Shown here: one piece after another, positions 8,499 to 17,092 of the stretch | How the letters are laid out: each line of letters begins with the position of its first letter | Position numbering within the stretch: the first letter of the stretch is position 1 | Assembly (NCBI GenBank): GCA_017474845.1 | Contig: JAFVGS010000020.1 | Location: 1-64,000 of the forward strand | Direction of reading: 5' to 3' | Origin: Prevotella sp. | GTDB taxonomy: Bacteria; Bacteroidota; Bacteroidia; Bacteroidales; Bacteroidaceae | Length of the DNA stretch: 64,000 nucleotides | Position numbers and translations under genes: made by a program | The notes under the pieces: generated by a model | Told to the model about the DNA's origin: nothing | Seen by the model: the letters and a program-made list of their open reading frames with translations, nothing else | Databases searched by the model: none

Positions 8499-9980
8499 AT
8501 GAAGAAAATAGTTTTATTGGTGATGGCTTGTATGATGGCCATCGTGGCAGAAGCCCAGAAGCGTGAGATGCGCGGTGCCTGGATACAATGTGTCAACGGA
8601 CAGTTCCAGGGAATGGGCAAACAGCGAATGCAGCAGACGTTGACCTATCAGCTCGACGAGTTGAAGAAAGATGGCGTGAACGTCGTCATCTTCCAGGTGC
8701 GTCCGGAGTGTGATGCCCTCTATGAGAGTATGATAGAGCCCTGGAGCCGGTTCCTGACAGGTACGCAGGGCGTGGCACCATCTCCTTATTGGGATCCCTT
8801 GAAATGGATGGTCGACGAGTGTCATAAGCGTGGTATGGAACTGCACGCATGGATCAATCCCTATCGTGCGAAGACCAAGGGCACGAAACAGTTGGCAGCC
8901 AGTCATATCGCTGTGAGCAAGCCCATGAACTGCTTTGCCTACGACGGGATGTTCCTCTTGAACCCCGGCATCCCTGAGAATCGCGGCTATATCTGTGCCG
9001 TGGTGAAGGATATCGTCAGCCGTTATGACATAGACGGTCTGCACATGGACGACTATTTCTATCCCTATCCCGTCAAGGGAGAGTCCATCCCTGACGACGA
9101 ACTGTTCCGGGAGCGCTCCAATGGTATCAAGAACCAGGGAGACTGGCGTCGTTATAATGTGAACCTCTTTATCGAACAGGTGTATAAGACGGTCCATCAG
9201 ACGAAGCCCTGGGTGAAGGTGGGCATTTCGCCCTTCGGCATCTATCGCAACAGGAGCACCTCGTATGTGGGCAGTAATACCAGCGGAACCCAGAACTACG
9301 ACGACCTCTATGCCGACGTGCTGATGTGGGTGAACAACGGCTGGCTTGACTACTGCGTGCCACAGATCTATTGGGAGATTGGCAACAAGGCAGCAGACTA
9401 CGAAACGCTCATCAAGTGGTGGAACCAGTATGCTTCTGCCCGTCCGCTGATTATCGGCGAGGATGTGGAGCGTACGGCCAGGGCGCGCGACCTGAAGAAT
9501 CCCCATGTGCACCAGCAGGCTGCCAAGATGGCGCTCCATCGTCAGATGCCCAATGTTCAGGGTACGGTGTTGTGGTATGCTAAGGCTGCTGTCGACAATA
9601 TCGGCAACTATGGCGGCAATCTGCGCAATGTCTATTGGAAATATCCTGCCCTCCAGCCGTCGATGCCCTTTATCGACAATAGGCCGCCCAAGAAGGTGAG
9701 AAAAATGAAACCTGTCTGGACGAAAGACGGCTACGTGCTCTTCTGGACGGCTCCGAAGGGCAACAACTGGAACGACAAGGCCGAGAAGTATGTGGTCTAT
9801 CGTTTCCGCAAGGGTGAATACCAGGACTACAACAATCCCGCCAATATCATTGCTATCACCCAGCAGCCGTTCATTAAGCTGCCGTATGAGAAAGGTTCCC
9901 AGAAGTGGGTGTATGCCGTTACGGCCCTCGACCGTCTGCAGAACGAGAGCAAGGCCGTGAAGAAGAAAGTGTCTTTGTAA
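8499..9980 (+). CDS. Family 10-like glycosyl hydrolase (GHL10/DUF187), exported
   Basis: 493 residues from ATG 8499, the first codon of a clear signal peptide (MKKIVLLVMACMMAIVAEAQ). The mature protein opens with EMRGAWIQCV, the start of the GHL10 TIM-barrel domain. Conserved segments are VIFQVRPECDALYES (about 60), HAWINPYRAK (about 118) and DGLHMDDYFYPYP (about 180), where the acidic pair could be catalytic. The C-terminal 120 residues (from about 400, PPKKVRKMKPVW) look like a fibronectin-type beta domain. Homologs act on cell-wall or other glycans; the substrate is not known. It overlaps nothing and starts 4 bp after metH. Confidence 0.85.
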   Translation: MKKIVLLVMACMMAIVAEAQKREMRGAWIQCVNGQFQGMGKQRMQQTLTYQLDELKKDGVNVVIFQVRPECDALYESMIEPWSRFLTGTQGVAPSPYWDPLKWMVDECHKRGMELHAWINPYRAKTKGTKQLAASHIAVSKPMNCFAYDGMFLLNPGIPENRGYICAVVKDIVSRYDIDGLHMDDYFYPYPVKGESIPDDELFRERSNGIKNQGDWRRYNVNLFIEQVYKTVHQTKPWVKVGISPFGIYRNRSTSYVGSNTSGTQNYDDLYADVLMWVNNGWLDYCVPQIYWEIGNKAADYETLIKWWNQYASARPLIIGEDVERTARARDLKNPHVHQQAAKMALHRQMPNVQGTVLWYAKAAVDNIGNYGGNLRNVYWKYPALQPSMPFIDNRPPKKVRKMKPVWTKDGYVLFWTAPKGNNWNDKAEKYVVYRFRKGEYQDYNNPANIIAITQQPFIKLPYEKGSQKWVYAVTALDRLQNESKAVKKKVSL

Positions 9981-9999
9981 TCATCATAATTCCGAAGCG

Positions 10000-10638
10000 A
10001 TGAAACAGTTACTCGTCATGATGTGTGCCACGCTGATGGTAGCGGCATGTGGCGGACGGAGGATGTCACCCGAAGAACTCCAACATAAGCTGGATAGTAT
10101 CAAAGCCCTTGAGATCAAGGAGAAGCTGGCCCTGCAGGGCGTGAACCTCGAGGCGTCAGACAATCCCCTGAAGCTCTTCTACGACAGTCTGGAGATCCAG
10201 GCGCTGCCCATCAGCTATAGCGAGGACTATGTCAACTTCCTGCCTGCCTATAAGGATGTCACGCCCGAGATTGTTTCTTATATGGAACTCATCGAGTGTA
10301 AGCATCCGAAGGCCGTAGCCTTGCCTGAGAGTGTGGGCGCAAGACTCATGATCATGGCTGCCGACGAGTCGGAAGGTCACTACTCCCTCTGGCTCTATTC
10401 GCTCGACGACGACTATGTGCCTGTAGACAAACTGTGTCTGTATGCCGTAGATGATCTTGATCCCGAGGATATCGTCGACTTCGGCGGGGAACAGTTCGTA
10501 CAGTATTTCTCCATCACCAGTGACTATGAGATCCGACTGATGGACTACACCAAACAACAGTATAAGGCGCGTCTGGAAGAGGTGTACCACATCGACGAAT
10601 CCCGTAGGTTTCTCCTTGCGTCGAGCAGGGAGGAATAG
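10000..10638 (+). CDS. Lipoprotein of unknown function
   Basis: 212 residues with a lipoprotein signal peptide ending in VAACGGRRM. The mature part is helical at first (EELQHKLDSIKALEIKEKLALQG) and then a mixed, acidic domain. I do not recognise the family. It follows the GHL10 gene by 19 bp, so the two are probably one transcript and both act outside the cytoplasm. Confidence 0.75.
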   Translation: MKQLLVMMCATLMVAACGGRRMSPEELQHKLDSIKALEIKEKLALQGVNLEASDNPLKLFYDSLEIQALPISYSEDYVNFLPAYKDVTPEIVSYMELIECKHPKAVALPESVGARLMIMAADESEGHYSLWLYSLDDDYVPVDKLCLYAVDDLDPEDIVDFGGEQFVQYFSITSDYEIRLMDYTKQQYKARLEEVYHIDESRRFLLASSREE

Positions 10639-10645
10639 GGTTTTA

Positions 10646-10675
10646 TTCGCAAACGATTACGACTATTTTCGCAAA
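10646..10675 (+). promoter_or_regulatory. paired TTCGCAAA sites upstream of rseC-rnf
   Basis: TTCGCAAA occurs at 10646-10653 and 10668-10675, start-to-start 22 bp (two helical turns), upstream of the -7 box at 10715. The same pair with the same 22-bp spacing and the same orientation relative to the gene lies upstream of the HigA-like gene (53779-53811). Possible regulator sites. Confidence 0.4.
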
Positions 10676-10714
10676 AAATACTTAATTTCTGACCTATGAT
10701 TCCTTCTTTTTTCG

Positions 10715-10722
10715 TACCTTTG
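10715..10722 (+). promoter_or_regulatory. -7 element of the rseC-rnf operon
   Basis: TACCTTTG, only 4 bp before the proposed GTG start of rseC at 10727, so the transcript may be leaderless. No good -33 element. Confidence 0.55.
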
Positions 10723-10726
10723 CAAG

Positions 10727-11137
10727 GTGCATACTAAAATAAGTCATTCAGGAATCGTAGAGTCAGTCGCTGACGGATGTGTGAAGGTGCGCATCCTTCA
10801 AGCTTCGGCATGTGGCAGCTGCAAGGTGGCTGGCCATTGTCATGCGGCAGAATCGAAGGATAAGATTGTTGAGGTTTTCTGCCGTGATACAGCTGATTAC
10901 TCGACGGGACAGCAGGTGACGGTATCTGCTTCGGGTACTGTCGCAAGCCGGGCGCTACTGTTAGGTTTCGGCGTACCCTTCCTGGTGCTGGTGGGAGTGC
11001 TGGTGACGGTGCTGTTGCTGACAGGCAACGAAGGACTCTCAGCCCTTTGCGGGCTGGCAGCCCTCATACCTTATTATATTATACTCTACCTCTGTCGAGA
11101 CGGTATCCGCCGGCAGCTGACATTCTATCTGGAATAA
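10727..11137 (+). CDS. RseC/MucC-like protein, first gene of the rnf operon
   Basis: 136 residues. N-terminal cytosolic part with clustered cysteines (C18, C29, C32, C38 in the ACGSCKVAGHC region) as in RseC/MucC, then two membrane helices (about 70-92 and 97-117). RseC-like proteins often begin rnf operons in Bacteroidetes and are linked to the SoxR-reducing system and Rnf/flavoprotein maturation. The start is GTG 10727, the only start codon before the conserved region; it sits unusually near the -7 box. rnfB follows after 29 bp. Confidence 0.85.
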   Translation: MHTKISHSGIVESVADGCVKVRILQASACGSCKVAGHCHAAESKDKIVEVFCRDTADYSTGQQVTVSASGTVASRALLLGFGVPFLVLVGVLVTVLLLTGNEGLSALCGLAALIPYYIILYLCRDGIRRQLTFYLE

Positions 11138-11166
11138 TCATAACAAACTAAAACAAATAACGCTTT

Positions 11167-12075
11167 ATGAATTTCATCTTGATTGCAGTAATTGTCTTGG
11201 GCGCCATCGGACTGATAGCCGCTATCGTGCTGTTTGCCGCTTCCAAGAAGTTTGCTGTCTATGAAGATCCCCGCATTGCACAGGTCGGCGAGGTGCTGCC
11301 AGGTGCGAACTGTGGCGGATGTGGATTCCCTGGCTGTAGCGGTATGGCCGACGCCCTCGTGAAAGGGGCTGACGCCGGCAGCATCGACGGACTGTCTTGT
11401 CCGGTCGGTGGTGCGGAGGTCATGGGAAAGGTGGCCGATCTGTTAGGAATGGCGATTGCCAATTCCGAGCCGATGGTGGCCGTTGTGAGATGTAATGGCA
11501 CCTGTGAGCATCGGGCAAAGATTGCAGAGTATGCCGGACTGCGCACTTGTGCTGCGATGCATGCCTGTGGTGCTGGTGAGACAGCCTGCGGCTTCGGCTG
11601 CCTGGGTTGTGGCGACTGCGAGGCTGCCTGTCAGTTCGATGCCATCAAGGTCAATCCTGAGACAGGTATCCCTGAGGTCGACGAAGAGAAGTGTACCTCC
11701 TGTGGTGCCTGTGTGAAGGCATGTCCGCGCGGCATCATCGAACTCCGTAAGAAGGGCCCGAAGGGTAGGAGGGTTTACGTCTCCTGCGTGAACAAGGACA
11801 AGGGTCCTGCCGCGATGAAGGCCTGCGAAGTCAGCTGTATCGGTTGTGGCAAGTGTGAGAAGGAGTGTTCTTTCGGGGCGATTACCGTCGAGAACAACCT
11901 GGCCTACATCGACCACACGAAGTGCCGTCTGTGCCGTAAGTGCGAGAAGGTATGTCCGAAGCATGCCATCGTTGCCGTGAACTTCCCCGCTCCCAAGCCA
12001 AAGCCGGAAGCTCCGGCAAGCCCGGAAACTCCGGAGAAATCGGAAACTAACTCAAGAAAGGAGGCACAAGCATGA
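11167..12075 (+). CDS. rnfB: Rnf complex subunit RnfB
   Basis: 302 residues. RnfB passes electrons from ferredoxin into the membrane complex. It has one N-terminal membrane helix (about 4-26), the Fe-S domain NCGGCGFPGCSG (about 44-55) with further cysteines, and a run of ferredoxin CxxCxxCxxxCP clusters (CGFGCLGCGDC about 140, CTSCGACVKACP about 178, CIGCGKCEKEC about 221, CRLCRKCEKVCP about 258). The tail is a Pro/Glu linker (PKPEAPASPETPEKSETNS) made of a CCGGAAA-type DNA repeat. It overlaps rnfC by 4 bp. Confidence 0.96.
   Translation: MNFILIAVIVLGAIGLIAAIVLFAASKKFAVYEDPRIAQVGEVLPGANCGGCGFPGCSGMADALVKGADAGSIDGLSCPVGGAEVMGKVADLLGMAIANSEPMVAVVRCNGTCEHRAKIAEYAGLRTCAAMHACGAGETACGFGCLGCGDCEAACQFDAIKVNPETGIPEVDEEKCTSCGACVKACPRGIIELRKKGPKGRRVYVSCVNKDKGPAAMKACEVSCIGCGKCEKECSFGAITVENNLAYIDHTKCRLCRKCEKVCPKHAIVAVNFPAPKPKPEAPASPETPEKSETNSRKEAQA
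12003..12047. repeat. CCGGAAA-type short repeat in the rnfB tail
   Basis: Repeated units of CCGGAAGCTCCGG / CCGGAAACTCCGG type encode the Pro/Glu/Ser-rich tail. Related to the metH and clpC linker repeats. Confidence 0.5.
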
Positions 12076-13442
12076 ACGTAAAGACTTTTAGTATAGGTGG
12101 TATCCACCCCGAAGAGAACAAGCTCACTCACGAGGCTGTGACACAGAAGGCAGCCCTGCCCAAACAGGCTATTTTCCCGCTCTCACAGCACATCGGAGCA
12201 CCCGCCAAGCCCGTTGTCCAGAAAGGCGACAAAGTGAAGGTCGGTACGATGATTGCCGAGGCTGGCGGATTCGTGTCTGCCCCGATTTTCTCGTCCGTGA
12301 GTGGTACGGTGTTCAAGATCGATACCGCCATTGACGCTACAGGCTATCGCAAGCCCGTGATTATTATTAATGTAGAAGGCGATGAGTGGGAAGAAACCAT
12401 CGACCGCTCTGACAAATTAGAAACCGTCGAGGCTCATCCGGAACTCACGCCCGAGGAGATCGTCACTCGCATTAAGAATGCCGGCGTTGTGGGTATGGGT
12501 GGTGCCTGTTTCCCCACTTTCATCAAACTCACGCCTCCGCCCACAGCCAAGGCCGAGTGTGTGATTATCAATGCCGTAGAGTGTGAGCCTTATATCACCG
12601 CTGACTTCCGTCTGATGATGGAGCATGCCGACGAGATCCTCATCGGTCTCGAACTTCTGATGAAGGCTGCCAAGGTCACGACCGGTTACATCGGCATCGA
12701 GACCAACAAACCCGCTGCCATCGAACTCCTCACGCAGAAGTGTGCCGAGAAGTTTGGTGCTGCTTCGACGTATCACGTTGAGGTTGTTCCCCTGAAGCAG
12801 CGCTATCCTCAGGGTGGTGAGAAACAGCTCGTTGATGCTGTTATCAAGCGTCAGGTGCCTGCTCCGCCTGCCATTCCTGTGAATGTTGGTGCCATCGTAC
12901 AGAATGTGGGTACAGCTTTCGCTGTCTATGAGGCAGTGATGAAGCACAAGCCTCTCTTTGAGCGTTACACTACTGTCACCGGTAAGCGTCTGGCTAATCC
13001 AGGCAACTTCCTCGTCCGTATGGGAACCCCGATGAAGGATCTTATCGACGCCTGTGGCGGTATGCCTGAGGGCGACAACAAACTGCTGGCCGGTGGTCCG
13101 ATGATGGGTAAGGCCCTGACATCCGTCGAGGTGCCCATCTGCAAGGGAACCAATTCTGTGACAATCATCTCCGACGATGAGGCCCGTCGCAAGGAGCCCC
13201 AGCCCTGCATCCGTTGTGCGAAGTGCGTGGGTGTCTGTCCGATGGGACTGGAGCCTTATCTCCTCGCCAAACTCTCTGAGGTGAAGAACTGGGAGCGTTG
13301 TGAACATGAGGATATCGTTAGCTGCATCGAGTGTGGCTCGTGCCAGTTCACCTGTCCCGCCCACCGTCCGCTGCTTGACAACATCCGTCAGGGCAAATCT
13401 ACCGTTATGGGCATCATCAGATCAAGAACCGCTAAAAAATAA
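12072..13442 (+). CDS. rnfC: Rnf complex subunit RnfC
   Basis: 456 residues, about the usual length for Bacteroidetes. RnfC is the peripheral NADH- and FMN-binding subunit. Seen here: an N-terminal barrel-sandwich-like region (about 30-110), the Complex1-51K-like nucleotide/FMN domain with GVVGMGGACFPTFIK (about 136-150) and YPQGGEKQL, and two C-terminal 4Fe-4S clusters (CIRCAKCVGVCP about 379, CIECGSCQFTCP about 418). Start codon overlaps the rnfB stop (ATGA), a sign of translational coupling. Confidence 0.96.
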   Translation: MNVKTFSIGGIHPEENKLTHEAVTQKAALPKQAIFPLSQHIGAPAKPVVQKGDKVKVGTMIAEAGGFVSAPIFSSVSGTVFKIDTAIDATGYRKPVIIINVEGDEWEETIDRSDKLETVEAHPELTPEEIVTRIKNAGVVGMGGACFPTFIKLTPPPTAKAECVIINAVECEPYITADFRLMMEHADEILIGLELLMKAAKVTTGYIGIETNKPAAIELLTQKCAEKFGAASTYHVEVVPLKQRYPQGGEKQLVDAVIKRQVPAPPAIPVNVGAIVQNVGTAFAVYEAVMKHKPLFERYTTVTGKRLANPGNFLVRMGTPMKDLIDACGGMPEGDNKLLAGGPMMGKALTSVEVPICKGTNSVTIISDDEARRKEPQPCIRCAKCVGVCPMGLEPYLLAKLSEVKNWERCEHEDIVSCIECGSCQFTCPAHRPLLDNIRQGKSTVMGIIRSRTAKK

Positions 13443-13445
13443 GAT

Positions 13446-14444
13446 ATGAGTAAATTAATTGTATCACTTTCCCCACACGCCCACGGTACAGATACCGTAG
13501 AACGCAACATGTACGGCGTGATCATCGCCCTGATGCCCGCCCTGCTCGTGTCGTTCTACTTCTTCGGCCTGGGTTCCGTCATTGTGACGGCAACGAGTGT
13601 GGCAGCCTGCGTATTCTTTGAGTGGGCTATCAGCAAGTATATCCTGAAGCAGGAGCGCAATACGGTGATGGACGGTTCTGCCGTCCTCACGGGTCTGCTC
13701 CTGGCATTCAATCTCCCGTCGAACCTCCCCATTTGGATCATCATCATCGGTGCACTCTTCGCCATCGGTGTGGCGAAGATGACCTTCGGAGGTCTCGGCA
13801 ACAATCTCTTCAACCCCGCATTGGTGGGCCGTGCTGCCCTGCTCGTGGCCTTTCCCGCACAGATGACCACATGGCCTAAGGTTGGACAACTCGGTTGCTA
13901 TCTCGATGCTGAGACAGGTGCCACGCCGCTGGCTCTGATGAAGTGGGCCATCAAGTCGGGCGATGCCTCCGTACTCGACCAGCTTCCCTCTTCGCTCGAC
14001 CTCTTCCTCGGCAACCATCCCGATGGAGCCGGAGCAATGGGTGAGATATGTGCTTTAGCGCTACTCATCGGTCTGGCCTACATGCTGTGGAAGAAGATCA
14101 TCACGTGGCACATACCCGTCTCGATCATCGGTACGGTATTCGTATTCGCAGGCCTGCTCCATCTGGCCGACTCTGCCTATGCCGATCCCGTCTCAGTCAT
14201 CCTCTCCGGCGGTCTGATGCTTGGTGCGATCTTTATGGCTACTGACTATGTCACCTCGCCGATGACGCCTCGTGGCCAGCTTATTTACGGCGTTGCCATC
14301 GGTTTCCTCACCGTCGTCATCCGTAACTGGGGTGCCTATCCAGAAGGTATGTCGTTCGCCATCCTCATTATGAATGCGTTCACGCCGCTCATCAACAATT
14401 ATGTGAAACCCAAGCGCTTCGGCGAAGTGCCTGCCAAATCGTAA
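13446..14444 (+). CDS. rnfD: Rnf complex subunit RnfD
   Basis: 332 residues with about eight to ten membrane helices, of the NqrB/RnfD family. The flavin-attachment motif, TGATPLA (about 158-164), is present; its Thr carries covalently bound FMN in the family. Other conserved parts are SAVLTGLLLAFNLP (about 77-90) and GGLGNNLFNPALVGRA (about 116-131). Starts 3 bp after rnfC. Confidence 0.96.
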   Translation: MSKLIVSLSPHAHGTDTVERNMYGVIIALMPALLVSFYFFGLGSVIVTATSVAACVFFEWAISKYILKQERNTVMDGSAVLTGLLLAFNLPSNLPIWIIIIGALFAIGVAKMTFGGLGNNLFNPALVGRAALLVAFPAQMTTWPKVGQLGCYLDAETGATPLALMKWAIKSGDASVLDQLPSSLDLFLGNHPDGAGAMGEICALALLIGLAYMLWKKIITWHIPVSIIGTVFVFAGLLHLADSAYADPVSVILSGGLMLGAIFMATDYVTSPMTPRGQLIYGVAIGFLTVVIRNWGAYPEGMSFAILIMNAFTPLINNYVKPKRFGEVPAKS

Positions 14445-14452
14445 ATGACATT

Positions 14453-15076
14453 ATGAAGAAACTCGAATCTACATTGACGAATATGGTGCTGGTGCTCACA
14501 GGAGTGGCAGTCATCATGGGTGGCATCCTCGCTTACGTGAACCACCTGACCGAAGGTCCCATCAACGACCAGAAGGCAAAAGCCCTCGCCGACGGCATCA
14601 AGACGGTAATGTGTGTCTCTGACCTTAAAGTGGCCAAGACCGATACAGTCCGTCAGAACGATGCCAAGGGCAAGGAACTCATCTATCTGTTATATCATGT
14701 GCAAGACGCCCAGGGCCAAGATCTCGGCGCTGCCGTTCAGAGCACCACCGGCGGTTTCGGTGGCGACCTGAAAGTGCTTGTGGGCTTCGATCCAGACGGC
14801 AAGATCCTCGGCTATACGCTGCTCGAACATGCTGAGACACCAGGTCTCGGGGCCAAGGCCGACCGTTGGTTCCAGAAGGGCGAGAAAGGCGACATCATCG
14901 GCAAGTCGCCCGCAGAACCTCTGACCGTCTCGAAGGATGGCGGGCAGGTGGATGCCATCACGGCCTCTACCATCACCAGCCGAGCTTTCCTCCTCGCTGT
15001 AAACAGTGCTTATTCTGCCTATAAGTCCACTCCCGCCCCCGACGGCGAGACGGGCGCCACTAAACAAGAGAAATAA
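14453..15076 (+). CDS. rnfG: Rnf complex subunit RnfG
   Basis: 207 residues. One N-terminal membrane helix (about 8-30) then an FMN-binding domain facing outside. GGFGGDLKVLVGFD and the ETPGLGAKAD segment are family signatures. The flavinylation motif reads DAITASTITS (about 163-172) where DAISGATxTS is usual: the Gly-Ala pair is Ala-Ser, but the target Thr is kept. ApbE, which would attach the FMN, is not in the window. Confidence 0.95.
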   Translation: MKKLESTLTNMVLVLTGVAVIMGGILAYVNHLTEGPINDQKAKALADGIKTVMCVSDLKVAKTDTVRQNDAKGKELIYLLYHVQDAQGQDLGAAVQSTTGGFGGDLKVLVGFDPDGKILGYTLLEHAETPGLGAKADRWFQKGEKGDIIGKSPAEPLTVSKDGGQVDAITASTITSRAFLLAVNSAYSAYKSTPAPDGETGATKQEK

Positions 15077-15081
15077 AATAT

Positions 15082-15663
15082 ATGAGTTATATCAGTATTA
15101 TCAAGAATGGCATCGTCAAGGAGAACCCCACGTTCGTCTTGATGCTTGGTATGTGTCCTACGCTGGCCACAACCACTTCTGCCTTGAACGGTATGTCGAT
15201 GGGCCTTGCCACGATGGCGGTGCTCATCTGCACCAACGTTGTGATCTCCTGTCTGAAGTCCGTCACCCCCGACAAAGTGCGCATCCCAGTGTTCATCGTC
15301 GTCATCGCCGCCTTTGTCACCATCCTGCAGTTAGTCATCAAGGCCTTCCTGCCTGATATCGACGCGGCCCTCGGACTGTTCATCCCGCTGATCGTTGTAA
15401 ACTGTGTCATCCTTGGACGTGCTGAGGGCTTTGCCTCCAAGCAGTCGCCTGTGGCATCGCTCTTCGACGGCATCGGTATCGGTCTCGGCTTCACCCTCGG
15501 ACTGACTCTCTTAGGCATCTGTCGTGAACTCCTCGGCAACGGCTCTATCTTCGGACTGACGCTCCTGCCAGAGACCTACAACATCCTGCTCTTCGTTTTG
15601 CCACCGGGTGCCTTCATCACCCTCGGCTTCCTCATCGCGATCGTAAACAAGTTACGTAATTAG
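15082..15663 (+). CDS. rnfE: Rnf complex subunit RnfE
   Basis: 193 residues, six predicted membrane helices, NqrD/RnfE family. Signature segments: NGIVKENPTFVLMLGMCPTLA (the first about 22 residues of the mature protein; the ENP and MCPTLA parts are most conserved) and LGRAEGFASKQSP (about 112-124). It pairs with RnfA in the antiporter-like core thought to move Na+ or H+. Confidence 0.96.
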   Translation: MSYISIIKNGIVKENPTFVLMLGMCPTLATTTSALNGMSMGLATMAVLICTNVVISCLKSVTPDKVRIPVFIVVIAAFVTILQLVIKAFLPDIDAALGLFIPLIVVNCVILGRAEGFASKQSPVASLFDGIGIGLGFTLGLTLLGICRELLGNGSIFGLTLLPETYNILLFVLPPGAFITLGFLIAIVNKLRN

Positions 15664-15696
15664 TCGTAATAACGTCATAACGAAATAACGAAAATT

Positions 15697-16299
15697 ATGG
15701 AATACGTTTTGATTTTCATTAGCGCCATTTTTGTGAACAACATCGTGTTGGCACAGTTCCTTGGCATCTGTCCGTTCCTTGGCGTATCGAAGAAAATTGA
15801 CACTTCACTGGGTATGTCGGCTGCCGTCGCCTTCGTGCTGACGCTCGCCACCATCGTCACCTGGCTCGTTCAGAAATATGTGCTTGACGCCTTCGGCCTG
15901 CAATACCTTCAGACCATCGCCTTCATCCTCGTCATCGCCTCGCTGGTGCAGATGGTGGAGATTGTGCTGAAGAAGGTGTCGCCAGCCCTTTATCAAGCCC
16001 TTGGCATCTTCCTGCCGCTGATCACGACCAACTGTGCTGTGCTTGGTGTAGCCATCCTCTGCATCCAGAAGGACTACAACCTCTTGCAGTCAGTTGTCTA
16101 CGCCTTCTCTACAGCCATCGGCTTCGGAGTGGCGCTGACCGTCTTTGCCGGCATGCGTGAACAACTCGAGCTTGTAAAGATTCCCAAGGGTATGCAGGGT
16201 ATGGCCATCGTGATGCTCTCCGCCGGTCTTCTTTCGCTGGCCTTCATGGGCTTCTCTGGTGTTGACGGTGGCCTTAAAATCCTATTCGGACTCGACTGA
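15697..16299 (+). CDS. rnfA: Rnf complex subunit RnfA
   Basis: 200 residues, six membrane helices, NqrE/RnfA family. NNIVLAQFLGICPFLGVSK (about 12-30) holds the conserved cysteine near a membrane iron centre, and LITTNCAVLGVAI (about 108-120) holds the second. It is the last gene of the B-C-D-G-E-A operon, the usual order in Bacteroidetes, and is followed directly by a strong terminator. Confidence 0.96.
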   Translation: MEYVLIFISAIFVNNIVLAQFLGICPFLGVSKKIDTSLGMSAAVAFVLTLATIVTWLVQKYVLDAFGLQYLQTIAFILVIASLVQMVEIVLKKVSPALYQALGIFLPLITTNCAVLGVAILCIQKDYNLLQSVVYAFSTAIGFGVALTVFAGMREQLELVKIPKGMQGMAIVMLSAGLLSLAFMGFSGVDGGLKILFGLD

Positions 16300-16319
16300 A
16301 AAACAGCCCTTCATAAAAT

Positions 16320-16355
16320 AAAATTGCCCGAATCTTTGGTGGTTCGGGCAATTTT
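16320..16355 (+). terminator. Terminator of the rnf operon
   Basis: A perfect 13-bp stem (arms 16320-16332 and 16343-16355) with a 10-base loop and T-rich right arm, 20 bp after rnfA. Its loop contains the -33 TTTG of the next promoter. Confidence 0.85.
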
Positions 16356-16366
16356 ATTTACCTTTG
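16335..16366 (+). promoter_or_regulatory. Promoter of the DUF2027-nadE pair, overlapping the terminator
   Basis: -33 TTTG at 16335-16338, 20-bp spacer, -7 TACCTTTG at 16359-16366. The -33 lies in the terminator loop and the spacer spans its right arm. Supports ATG 16391 as start of the next gene, since the TTG at 16364 lies inside the -7 box. Confidence 0.75.
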
Positions 16367-16390
16367 TCCCCAGAAAAAGAAACGAAAGAG

Positions 16391-17092
16391 ATGAAAATAG
16401 GTGATCAAGTGAGATTCCTGAATGAGACAGGCGGTGGCCGCGTGGCCGGATTCCAGGGAAAGAACATCGTGCTCGTGGAGGACGAAGACGGATTCCAGGT
16501 GCCCATGCTCATGAACAAGGTTGTGGTCGTGGGAGATGAAGACTACGGCACGGGACACATGGTGGAAGTGAAGGCCTCGGCGGCGAAGACCGTACAGCCT
16601 AAAACCTCTGACGAGGAACCAGAACCCGAAGACAAACCCGTCACCTTCAAGGCAAAGCCTGTGGAACGTAAGGGCGGGGAGCGGCTGAGTGCCTATCTCG
16701 CCTTCGTGCCGATGGATATGAAGGAACTGACGCAGACGCGATTCGAGAGCTATCTCGTGAACGACTCGAACTACTATCTGCGCTATGTCTACATGACAGG
16801 CGAGAACAACGCGTGGACGCTGCGCGCAGAAGGAGAGCTGGAGCCGAACACGAAGGAATTCATCGAGGAGTTCGGCCGTGAGGATCTGAATTCCCTTGAG
16901 CATTGCTGCGTGCAGCTCATCGCCTACAAGCGCGACAAGACGTTCCTGCTGAAGCCGACCATAAACGCGCAGCTGAACGTGGACACGGTAAAGTTCTACA
17001 AGCTCCACGCCTTCCGTGAGAACGACTTCTTCGAACAGCCTGCGCTCATCTATACTTTGATTGAAAACGACGTCCAAAAGATAAAGTTATGA
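16391..17092 (+). CDS. DUF2027 domain protein
   Basis: About 233 residues from ATG 16391. It opens with MKIGDQVRFLNETGGGRVAG and an SH3-like beta segment (KNIVLVEDEDGFQVP), the DUF2027 signature of Bacteroidetes, then an acidic linker (about 65-85) and a second beta-rich domain. Homologs I recall often carry a C-terminal Smr nuclease domain; none is seen here, as the protein ends after the second domain. It overlaps nadE by 4 bp (ATGA), so the two are coupled. Function unknown. Confidence 0.8.
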   Translation: MKIGDQVRFLNETGGGRVAGFQGKNIVLVEDEDGFQVPMLMNKVVVVGDEDYGTGHMVEVKASAAKTVQPKTSDEEPEPEDKPVTFKAKPVERKGGERLSAYLAFVPMDMKELTQTRFESYLVNDSNYYLRYVYMTGENNAWTLRAEGELEPNTKEFIEEFGREDLNSLEHCCVQLIAYKRDKTFLLKPTINAQLNVDTVKFYKLHAFRENDFFEQPALIYTLIENDVQKIKL

